DNA of 64,000 bases from Ditylenchus dipsaci (Eukaryota > Nematoda > Chromadorea > Rhabditida > Anguinidae). A program made the translations under genes and the position numbers. Where the stretch lies: contig SADC01001309.1 of assembly GCA_004194705.1 (NCBI GenBank), positions 372,001-436,000 of the forward strand, read 5' to 3'. Below, piece after piece: positions 35,701-44,100 of the stretch; position 1 is the stretch's first letter; each line of letters opens with the position of its first letter. The notes under the pieces are model-generated. The model searched no databases, had not been told where the DNA came from, and saw only the letters and a list, made by a program, of their open reading frames with translations.

Positions 35701-38700
35701 GAAGAGCTGTTTTTGTTAGGCGATTCAGGTAAAAATGATTCGGAGAGGTGAGTTTCAATTATTATTTCGAGTTCAAGTATCATAATTATTCACAGAATTT
35801 TGCTGTTTGGACGAGAAAGGCACATAGAGTGGTCTGGAGAAATGAAATATATCTACATGGATGGGTCCTTCAGCATAACTCCTGCTCCATTCTACCAAGT
35901 TTTTATTTCTTCTTCTCATCTTTATCATTGGTTATTCAAGGAATTCAGGTTTACGCTATTCTGGCTGAGAGAAGTGCACGAGCAGCAAATGGTGGTAAGT
36001 GGGTGTTTCCTGTACTTTATGCGCTGCTCAAGTCAAAGTCTCGGGATGTGTACACAAAGCTGTTCAAAATGGTGAAACAGCTGTGGCCGGATTTCACACC
36101 TACTTCTATTTCGGTTGACTTTGAACAAGCTGCCATCCAATCTTTGATCGAAGTTTTTCCCTGTAAATTTTTTTTCAGACTCTGTTATAATTATCTTCTC
36201 TGTTATTGGATTCAGATTCAAAGATTTCTGGCTGTCTCTTTCACCTCGTGAAGAATTTTAAGAAGCAAATTGGAATATGTGGTCTTAGTGGGCGTTATCA
36301 AGAGCCTGAGTTTTCCGTCCTCGCAAGAACTTTTTGACTTCAACGCTTAGAAAATCAATACTCTTTGGTACTTATAGGCACTATAGAAGTGGCCCCTGTT
36401 TTGTCCCTTCCCCTCCCAATACAGCCCATAATCCCCTTTAAATTGCTTTTCTGGACCTTTTATGGCGAAATTAATGCTTAAAAATGTGTTTGACCACTCC
36501 TAAAAATCTTGATTTTTGGGGGGGGGGGGGTATAACCGAGTAGCTCCTAGGATTGGGGGGGGGGGGGGTATTCCCGAGTAGCACTTTGGGGGGGGGGGGG
36601 GGGGGGTGGTATAACCGAGTAGCGCCAAATTTTTGAATAAAGTTTGGTTGTATAAGTGTCCGAAATTTTGGACATATGTCCATAAATGTGCGGACATATG
36701 TCCTGACATATGTTCAAAATATAAATGTCCGGACATTTCAGCAACCCTAGTTGCAGGGAAACCCTGAACCCCGAAATCCAAGGCGGGTACCTTCGGATAT
36801 ACGGATATCCACCTGGCTGGCCTAAAAAACATTTTTATTTCAATTAAGACATATGTAAAACCTTGCTAGCAATTCTGTTTGACAGGACCAAATATACATT
36901 TGTAGCCACCCGGACCCCTATACCTGGGTACCACCTGTCAAACATGACCCCGACACACAAGAAAAGTGGGATGTTTTTGACTTTGGCGGAGTTTCATTGT
37001 TATCGGGCAGCCAGGTGAATATCCACCTAACCAAAGAATACCCAAGGCATTTCGCTCCGGGTATGGGGAATCTCAATTTAGGTAATAACAAATCCAATTA
37101 ATTTCACAAATTTAAGTCAGAAAATGGGTTTTTCTTATATATTTCAAAAAATTTATTTTTCAGACCATCCAGGTAGATATCCAACTGACCAGGTGGTACC
37201 TACCCATGTTCTGCGGTTGGGGTGGGTAAAAATGCACTTTTGGTCCTGTCAAACAGGTTTCCCTATAGCTTTTTGTACATGATAGGATCGGTTGTTGACG
37301 AACTTTTGCTTTTTTAGGTCATCCACGTGGATTTCCACTTCGCCAGGATGTGCCCACCCTATGTTTATATTTTTATTTTGATGGCAAAAATAACAATTTC
37401 AGTATTATCAAACCCAATTCTGTACAAGATTTTATATCACAATAAGTGGTTTATTTTCGATTTTGAAAAAATTCATATTTAGATGAATATCTCACTGTCT
37501 ATGTGGTACCCACCCAGGGTTTTGGAATTTTCGTAGAGAAGTTTGCAATTTTATCCTGTTGAACCTACTTAGCCACACAATTTTGGGTGAGGAAAGATAA
37601 TTTGTTTTTGATTTTTAACAAACTTTAATTTTACAAGCCAGCTACGGGCTCAGGTGGATTTCCACCTGAGCCCAGGGTACTACCCCAGGTTTTACGGTCC
37701 AGATGGGTAAAATCGCACTCTTTGTCCTATCAAACATAATTTCTCACAATATCTTGCGTATTATAGGACTAATTTTTTTTTCTAATTTGATTAACTTTTT
37801 CCAGGTTGTCTAGGTGGTGATCCACCTACCCGAAGATGTAGATGAATTTACTGTAGATGGATTTACCGTCGCCCGTTAGAAAAATAAAAGGGAATGCAGA
37901 ATTACAACTAAAAAAATTTGCAAATAACAGTCTTCTTGCTCCAAAAAAAAAGGCTTTTTGCTCCAGAAAAAGCTTTGTCCGTTTGTACTGTTCTTTATCA
38001 TTGTATTTATCAGTTAGTGTGGTCCACTATTCGATCTGGAAATCTGTTGTTGGTGCGTCTAATGTGATGTGTCAGATAGATATCGTAGTCATTTATCTGC
38101 TTATTTTCGAATTCATCCAAATGAAGTAGTTTTTGGTTAATTTTTTATTCATTTGAATCTTTATTGCAGATACTTGGAGGTTGATCAATTGATGGTAATA
38201 GTAGCTGGTTTTGCAACACTGTGTGCCTCTGTCTATTTAACCCTCAACAGACAATGTTTCACCACTGATGTGATTGCTGATCACTTTAGAACACTAGTGA
38301 CCTTACTGCTTTTCGGCTATGGATTCACCCCATTAATCAGGCTGGTATAGAAATCAATTCTATTTTTTATTGCTTTTATTTCAGAACACTGACAACCTCA
38401 ATAAGCACAGATACAATTTACGCTGTATGTTTACAAAGATACCTGTTATATATCGTAGTGTTTCTGTTATAGACCTCTTTCTTCCTCTTTTTTCTTAGTC
38501 TTATTTTCCATGATTACGGAATGGATGCTCCTATGTACGTTTGTTATATTTTTAACTCACAAGTGAGGGAGCTAGACTGTGACTTGGGGTTTTTTCGCGC
38601 GTATTCGGAACTGGTGCACAATATGCGCCACATTTTTTTCTTGAAAAATGCCTTGGTCCCCCCTGTTGTTTTGAAGGTCCTCCCTGTCCATTGGAGTTAT

Positions 38701-39731
38701 GATAATATTGTGATCATGGTGATTATGGTTAACATGATCACCTTGAACATAATCACCTTCAAAACAACAGGGGGGACCAAGGCATTTTTCAAGAAAAAAA
38801 ATGTGGCGCATATTGTGCACCAGTACCCGCATTCTTGTAGGGCCTACCCAAACCCCATGCAAATTTGGCTTTCCGCCTCTGAAGGATAACGATAATTTTC
38901 GGACTGACCCATTTCAGATTTTACATTTGTGCAAAAATTCAAAAATAACAAAGTACTAACAAGGGAGGGACCCTGACTGTGACCTGGGGTTTTTTCGATA
39001 TTTTTTTATGCGCGTATTCTTGTAAAGCGTGCTCAAATCCCATGTGAATTCGGCTCCCCACCTCTGAAACTCAATAAAATTTTTAGGAATGCCCATGGCC
39101 GATGGGTCACTTATGAAAAACCATGATAGGGTTATCGAAGTGTTTTTAGAATTTTGAGGGATCCTTGTAACCCGTTTTGTAAACCTTCAGACTTTGGGAG
39201 CCTGATTTGTCAGGAACTTCGGAGCGCTCTACAAGAATATGCAAAAAAATTATCGAAGTTACCCCAGGTCACAGTCAGGGCCCCTTGTAAGTCTATGTGA
39301 AAATTCATCGATCACATAACATGAGATACTAAAAATAATAATCTAATAACTTTAGAGTGAGTACACCGTTTTCTGTAAATCTCTCCTTTGCTGCTTCCGT
39401 TTTTCTAATTTCCCGTGTTGACACCGATCAGCTGGCATTTTACTTGATGGCTTTTTCAATGTGTGCCTTCAGTTTTTGGCCAAGAGTAAGAAAACCACTA
39501 TTTGAGATGTACACCAATTGTGTCCCATTGATATTGCTACTTATACTATGCCCTGCTACTATACTGCTGCTGGTTAAAGGAATAGAATCAATTCCATTAG
39601 CCGTCATACATGGTATACTACACGTATTTATTCTTCTAGTCTGCCCACTTTTGTTGGTTAGAATGCAGAAAAGCAAAAACACTATTCATGGTCCTTGGGA
39701 TGAAGCAACGCTGAAGGCATCTATGTTTTGA
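26777..39731 (+). CDS. PIGC: PIG-C, GPI-GlcNAc transferase subunit
   Basis: Seven exons: 26777-26827, 26877-26940, 37931-38063, 38170-38340, 38385-38424, 38473-38534, 39356-39731. The N-terminus MTWVDESKDVWENVLYKK followed by FPDNFSDETQFLCKLKKN matches the PIG-C start (W..VLYE..PFPDN). Exon 4 has FGYGFTPLIR, joined to TLTTSISTDTIYA; exon 6 gives SLIFHDYGMDAP; the last exon ends VCPLLLVRMQKSKN and HGPWDEA, the family's C-terminal signature. The protein is a multi-pass ER membrane subunit of the complex that transfers GlcNAc to phosphatidylinositol, the first step of GPI-anchor synthesis. The exon 4 donor is GC (38341). Intron 2 is 10,990 nt and full of transposons; the others are mostly 40-110 nt, with intron 6 holding a MITE. 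AATAAA lies at about 39782. The exon 3 start is the least certain boundary. Confidence 0.9.
27083..27142. repeat. TTAGGC-like microarray
   Basis: About eight TTAGGC or near-TTAGGC units (cttaggcttaggccttagg). TTAGGC is the telomere repeat of many nematodes. Here it lies inside an element arm, with a partly matching piece (aataagcctaagtgg) in the opposite arm near 28507. Confidence 0.6.
27620..28379. mobile_element. Foldback-like element, GGCCGTTTGGGTCCC motif, 8-bp TSD
   Basis: 760 bp, flanked by TATGATCA (27612-27619 and 28380-28387). The arms are tandem gtcccggccgtttg units (27633-27775; 28295-28370). The interior has CAAAGGGTCAGCCCTTATCC repeats (27875-27985) and an unidentified minus ORF (28204-27989) starting MLDATTELARRIVNGLSDYS. 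It is nested in 27017-28583. Confidence 0.9.
28795..29155. mobile_element. Hairpin MITE, second copy of the 25600 family
   Basis: Same palindrome as 25600-25965: ccaaaacctgttttctggac, gctgaagatggtttgac and the inverse arm ending aagtggtcgaccacttgg. Confidence 0.85.
29224..29340. repeat. Pogo/Tigger-like terminal fragment
   Basis: cagtcaatccccgatttagt and a repeated ccccgatttagtgcgaacc unit have the form of pogo-class TIRs (CAGTCRAC..CTCGATATAACGAA). Related pieces occur at 59434-59560 and 62786-62890. Confidence 0.45.
29690..29815. repeat. TGGCCATAGA subrepeat array
   Basis: Five units of (ttt)tggccatagaatactgaa. Matching arrays with inverse orientation at 31670-31790 and same-sense at 31322-31400 suggest arms of one or two related foldback elements. 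Confidence 0.6.
29822..31318. mobile_element. Foldback-like element, TTCACCAGCAAATTA motif
   Basis: Ends gcgccctcaaaagtctgaa and inverse (gacttttgagggcg). The arms are tandem ttcaccagcaaattattttt units (29848-29970; 31195-31300), followed by a shared ctttgtgtatggagttatg block. No TSD was identified. The middle is a 30461-31135 inverted duplication. Confidence 0.75.
30461..31135. repeat. Inverted duplication with about 230-bp arms
   Basis: 30461-30700 and the complement of 30880-31135 are nearly identical. Both arms encode the same 60-odd-codon reading (VWLGPCNITVGARQLLQKRL…HMK.KNESRE), so the ORFs at 30286-30672 (plus) and 31317-30937 (minus) are mirror images. Between the arms, ggtttttcccaatataatt is repeated directly (30687 and 30745). 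The plus copy has splice-like signals around it. Function unknown. Confidence 0.7.
31395..31680. mobile_element. Hairpin MITE bounded by TGGCCATAGA arrays
   Basis: Palindrome with arms gccatactcgctcgaaatca...ccacttttaa and inverse, passing through cttaaaacatctttt and gtgtcgatgacaattttccg. The TGGCCATAGA arrays on either side (31322-31400; 31670-31790) extend the symmetry. Confidence 0.75.
32255..33736. mobile_element. FLYWCH-bearing MULE-type element, 9-bp TSD
   Basis: Ends GGTGCCGGACAATATTTCG and the inverse of GGGTACATGACAATATTTCG, then tandem ATTATTTCGCCGACA units in both arms (32268-32410; 33625-33727). Exact 9-bp duplications ATTTAGCCC (32246-32254 and 33737-33745). It encodes a FLYWCH protein but no transposase core, so it needs help in trans. 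Confidence 0.9.
32608..33264 (+). CDS. FLYWCH zinc-finger protein of a MULE-type element
   Basis: Exons 32608-32673, 32710-32899 (donor at the gttttag after GGAAC), 32954-33051 and 33100-33264 join in one frame. After MANLNVHPNWMRDV comes a FLYWCH-type module: FVHKGRMYFKDRPLRGSND, VSARCDQFSVSGCKGKAWF and TQHGCETNPSN, with C/C and H positions spaced as in the family. The C-terminal part, TRDIISQLRDQARLWEIQES then arginine-rich, resembles the linker after FLYWCH in MULE proteins. It ends before any DDE domain, so a DNA-binding role without catalysis is inferred. Introns are 37-55 nt like those of host genes. Confidence 0.7.
33840..34109. mobile_element. Second copy of the 16574 hAT element (left piece)
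   Basis: Aligned with 17040-17290, it includes the conserved short ORF (YELRVAETGPVAIN...FRPPRRYPKQ) and stops at the MULE target site. It resumes at 36627. Confidence 0.85.
34932..36337 (+). CDS. MULE transposase with FLYWCH finger (C-truncated)
   Basis: Exons 34932-35096, 35154-35453, 35506-35747, 35796-35898, 35949-36162 and 36216-36337 join in one frame. Residues about 70-115 form a FLYWCH finger: VYGGHQFVSHFQNRTGT, QYWRCVKFEEKNGKCKARLH, then HSDSLAHNH. The MULE core follows: YIYMDGSFSITPAPFYQ (first catalytic Asp in the DG), VYAILAERSARAANGGKW, VFPVLYALLKSKSRD, ISVDFEQAAIQSLIEVF (second Asp) and the C-x-x-H motif GCLFHLVKNF, then GLSGRYQEPEF. Translation stops where the right TIR begins, so the third acidic residue and C-terminal helices are missing and the enzyme is probably inactive. 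No frameshift is visible. Confidence 0.85.
36336..36626. repeat. Right TIR of the MULE with long G-tracts
   Basis: Inverse of 34110-34316 plus three guanine runs (about 36518-36529, 36555-36567 and 36588-36606, the last near 19 G). Similar runs occur in the TIRs at 1236-1290 and 50017-50093. Such tracts can form G-quadruplexes and are also hard to sequence. Confidence 0.7.
36750..37850. repeat. Diverged repeats of an AGGTGGATATCCACCTG unit
   Basis: About five diverged copies of a roughly 200-250-bp unit, each with a short palindrome around gatatccacct and a cctgtcaaaca block (36895, 36950, 37250, 37730). It lies just upstream of PIGC exon 3. No coding capacity was recognised. Confidence 0.5.
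38563..39297. mobile_element. MITE(s) in PIGC intron 6
   Basis: Outer arms gggagctagactgtgacttg and the inverse of ccaggtcacagtcagggcc. Inside is a 210-bp palindrome (38610-38822) with arms tggtgcacaatatgcgcc..., ccttggtcccccctgttg and inverse. A direct partial copy of the outer arm lies at 38960-39000. Confidence 0.75.
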
Positions 39732-39859
39732 AAATTGTGACGATTCAAAATGTGCACAGACGATTGCTCCAAACTTACAAATAAAAATAATTTATTTGCA
39801 ACCAAAACGTACACTTGGACCCACGACAAAAACAACAAAATGAAAACAACGATTATATT

Positions 39860-41110
39860 TTACTTAGAGATCATGTTGAAGAATTCTGGGAAATGGACCT
39901 GAAATACATAATCACTTGAGAAAACATTTTCCTTTGATGTGGCTGTCACCTACCATGTTAGTCATATCCAGTTGACGCTTCTCTGGCAGCTGCGAACAGG
40001 ACACTAAACTAAAATACATTAGTCGAGAATATAATTTTTTTGATAAATCCAATTACCTGACATAACTGCTTGTGAGACTAAATTATTAAGTCAATTATAT
40101 AAATACTCTAATACTCTAAACGAGAGCATGATACAGTCGGGAAATAGCCAAAAAGCCAAACACGTGAAATTAGCCGACCGTATATTCATAACTTTCTAAT
40201 CCAAAAACTGACTATTACTAAACGAACTAGTACTCAAGTGAAAAACCAAGAACCCGAATCGGTGGAATTTCTAGACTGTGACCCATGTTGTTCCTTCAAA
40301 AAACGAAAATAGTCTTAACTTACTCGACACTGCGCAATGTATGCCTTCACCGACTCCCTATCATAGACATGGCCACAGTGCTAAAGTGATGCGTTTAAAG
40401 GCAGTGTGAAAATATATGTGTGAAAATACAGTGTGGAAACATACCGAGTTTTTGACTGGATCCTGGATATCCTGCTTCGTGATAGGTCCTTGGAACTGTA
40501 AGTCATCGTCATAATCTCCATGTCCTCATCTTCGCGCCGATTATTCTTTTGGGGATTTTGTATGTTTTCCGGATCTCTTCAATCTTATTCTTGCAGCGGC
40601 CAGCATTCGTAGTGTTAGCATTGTGGCGCCTATATTACCATCAATAAGGTCACTCCGTGTAAAAAGCATTGAAAACCCATACATCTCGTTGAATTTTCGG
40701 AAATGGTCTCTGCACCCTCTGAACCAATCTGAGATGCAGCGCTTTGAATTTCGGCGATCGTCTTCAAATCCAAATCCAGATCACGGTCGACTTCAGCCAG
40801 ATTTTTAAGTGCATTGACTAGCCTGTCTTCAAAGAGTCATCTTCCACTAGACTTGCGATTTGACTAGCTTCTTCTGCTGCTTTTTCTGAAAACGTGCAGT
40901 TCCAATATTTACATGACCCGAATAGAGTACCGATGACTTCGAACATACGCACTAGCTCAGCTTCAAAAGGATTTGAGTCCATGATTCCTGTAGTGAAAAA
41001 CTGTGTCCTACGCACATCATCCCACCAACAGCAATACTTTTAAAACATTTTTATCAAAAGAGTCGCTGCGAATCCCAAATACATCAAACATGTGCTGAAG
41101 GCTTTTATTC
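39860..41110 (-). CDS. NSMCE2: NSE2/MMS21-like SUMO E3 ligase (SMC5/6 complex)
   Basis: Minus strand. The start is likely ATG at 41091-41089 (MFDVFGIRSDSFDKNVLK), right after a cttag acceptor at 41110. Next comes a helical region (NPFEAELVRMFEVI, a 46-nt intron, EKAAEEASQIASLVED, LFEDRLVNALKNLAEVD), then NKIEEIRKTYK. The SP-RING begins DDDLQFQGPITKQDIQDPVK, continues CGHVYDRESVKAYIAQCR (the Cys-x-His zinc pair) and SCSQLPEKRQLDMTNM, ending HFPEFFNMISK (stop 39860-39862). The order GPIT..DPVKN..CGH matches Nse2, which anchors to SMC5 and sumoylates repair proteins. The last two exons are 39954-40003 and 39860-39898. Frame continuity needs one base at each of about 41040, 40838 and 40514. The exon carrying the second zinc pair is uncertain. 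Confidence 0.8.
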
Positions 41111-41168
41111 TAAGCAGAGACAGAAAAGAGGCAACAAAAAAATGATACGAACACAACAACGCTGAACC

Positions 41169-44100
41169 TCAGTCAGCTTTTTCAGCATCCGGGTTATTTC
41201 TTCGTAGAATAGCTCCTGCGAATAAAAACGTTAAAAAAGCAAATGAAGTTACTACGCTTAAGTGGCAACCAGACAAATACAGTTTTTTGTAAAATTTGTC
41301 GCCCGACAAATACAGTTTTTTGTTGTTTTTGTCGCGCGACAAATACAGTTTTTAAAATTTTTGTCGCGCGACAGATACAGTTTTTGTTGTTTTTGTCGCG
41401 CGACAAATACAGTTTTTTTTGTTTTTATCGGGCAATACTTTTTTTGTCACAGATTCACTTTTTTGTACCAGATTCACTTTTTTCTGTCACAGATTTGGTT
41501 CTCGACACGAAATCAACAATTTTTAAAAATTTTGAGTGAAATTCAGGGGTGGGCAAAGACCAGATGGCTGGATACCCACTCCGGAATGGCCAAAAGGCCA
41601 AAATTATTGGTTTCCGGGGGTTTACTAAAGGGGGTAAACTTTTGAGAAAAATCGATTGAGCGGATCAGATTTCGGGTCCGATCGGTTAAATTGCTCAGAA
41701 TTCCAGGTTTATGGTGATTTTAAGCGGTTCAGGGTGGATTTGAGAGTGATTTAGCCGATCGGACCCGAAATTATTTCGAAACCATTTTCATCTTCAGATT
41801 CGCTAGACATGTCGACGGATCTAAACAAGATCTATTAATGACAACGATAAATAAACTATAAATAATGTTTGTCGTGCGACAGAAACAACAAAAAGTAAAG
41901 TTTGCGCGACAGATACAACAAAAAACTGTATTTGTCGCGCGACAAAATAAAAATACTGTATTTGTCGCGCGACAAACATCGAAAAAACTGTATTTGTCGC
42001 GCGACATTTTCGACACGACATATACAGCAAAAACTGTATTTGTCGCGCGACAAAAACAACAAAAAACTGTATTTGTCTGGTTGCCGCTTAAGTACCTGGA
42101 GCTGGATATGGTCGACTCTGTAATATGAAGAAAAATTATGAAATAGAATTGTAACCCCTAAAAAAGACCAACCTGAAATAATGGTCCATTTGCGGTAACA
42201 TCTACACCTGTTTTCACACCATCAGAAGCCAAGCCGGAACTCCAGGCACCAACTTCCGCTTCTCCATAAGCTGCGGGATCCATAGGGTCTGAAATTCTAG
42301 CAAATGTTAGGTTGGCCCAAGACATGCAAATTTGGTGAAATCACCTATCCCCCGTCGTTTAGCTCTCTCTAAAAGCAGAAATTATTACTTTCACCGGAAA
42401 TTATATTTTTATTTTGAATTGGGGGTGAAATTCATAATGCGAATATTTTAAACTCTTAGGTTCAAATTACCCTGGGTGCATACCCTATTTATTACTTCGT
42501 TTTTGCATGTTTCATATGCAATTTTGGTATTAAAGTGGTTCTCAGGCTCTTGGCTGCCCGACTAAACCATCAGCACAGGGTTTCGCCCGCTACCGGAGCT
42601 GACTGAAAAGCCAAGACTTAGCTTGAACCTTCGTTTTAAGCGAAAGTCCATCTTCTCAAAGCTTTGATTGGTATGCATTTCACTTTTATTTGTCACCGCC
42701 CATTTTCTAAATGCTTGCAAAGCATCTAACTGTTCGATAAAAGTTTTCGGGCATCTTTTTAAATTTTAGCTCTAGCCCTAGGGTCCTAATGATAATCTCC
42801 CCGCATAATACCCCAAGAAAAGCCTAGAATCATGGCTGCACATTGCATATAGCAACAAATGCATTTGAAAAATAGGTTAGAAAATTTGGCGCTAGTAGCG
42901 AATACAAAGAAAATTTTAGTAAAAAAATATTTTGGCCTGCACAAGTCGATTTCACCTTGTACAAATCCAAATATTTTTAAATAGGGTCTGCAGGCGCCTA
43001 TCGGCGCCTATGCCGTTCGGGAACATTGGTAGTTCAAGCACTATTCCTGTGGTTCGGGAACATTAGTGGTTCATTAACAATAATAGTTCGGGTAGATTTA
43101 TCTTTTAAGTGCGTTAATGGTTAGGCTAGATCATCCACCCTACCTGTTAACCCACCTACTCTACCTCCCCTACCCTAGCCTAACCTTGCTTATCCTCGCC
43201 TATTTTCGCCTACCTCGCCTATCCTCGCCTACTTCGCGTACCCTCGCCCTAGCCTCGCCTATTTTCACTTATTTCGCCTATCCTCGCTTATCCTCGCCTA
43301 CCCCCTCCAGCCTGTTAAGCCTAGTATAATGTACACCTGACCTGGTCCCCAGGGTGTACGTCATATCAAAGTTTGATTGTAGAGATCCACCTGAGCACTT
43401 AACTATCCTATCTGACTACCTACCCATCCTAAGTGGCCATTTACCCACTCTACCTGGCAGAAAAGTGGCTTGAACACAAAAATCCACCTTAAACCCAGGC
43501 TTAAATCCACCATCACCAATTTGGACGGCAAGGAAAACTTTTTTTTTAGAAGCACATTCAACTATACGTGTTTGTGCTTAAAAGCAAGCCAAGATGTCGA
43601 TCTTGAAGGCTCCGCAGAGATGTCTGACATAAATTCACAAAAAATGGCAGAAAAGCGAGCTTGAAAACAAAAATCCACCTTAAATCCAGGCTAAAATTTA
43701 CCATCACCAATTTAGAGGGCAAGAAAAACTTTTTTAGAAGCAACTTTAATTATACCTATTTGTGCTTAAAAGAAAGCTAAGAAGTTGTACTTGAGTGTTC
43801 CGTAAGAATACTCCGTAAGAGTATTCTACACGTTTCAGGCCCTAAAACACATAGAAAAGTAATTGAAACCACTTTTTCCGAGGACTTGCTATAATATACT
43901 TAGGCCAAAATTTATGACATTTTCAAAATCAAAAGTTTTCTCTACACAAAAGTTTTCTCTCTATACATAAATAATCTATTTTCTTCGGTTACCTCTTCGA
44001 ACATACTCTTTTCTTGCTGGGTCATACTTTTGCAAACTACCCAATTTTCTTAATCGATTCAGGTGTGAGATCATTCTCACACTTTCCTAATGAGATTCTG

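Larger units (their letters stand above)
34110..36626. mobile_element. FLYWCH-MULE with about 210-bp TIRs, 9-10 bp TSD
   Basis: TIRs 34110-34316 and 36336-36626 (the right one expanded by G-tracts) start CGCTACTCGG and share the blocks seen in 374-1303. Flanking AAATTTTTGA (34100-34109 and 36627-36636) is duplicated. The host repeat continues seamlessly on both sides, and an uninterrupted version (gaaattttttgaataaag) is present near 17285, so the insertion is proven by an empty site. Between the left TIR and the gene are six CGGGACGATTCATCCTCACT units (34550-34745). The gene stop codon overlaps the right TIR, implying a deletion that removed the 3' part of the transposase. Confidence 0.93.

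Noticed and set aside
37857..38129. ORF starting MDLPSPVRK as the PIGC N-terminus
   Set aside because: Wrong frame for the conserved membrane region; the true N-terminal exons fit at 26777-26940.
43117..43329. ORF 43117-43329 as a gene
   Set aside because: Low-complexity translation of the pyrimidine-rich CCTCGCCTA repeat inside the PQBP1 intron.
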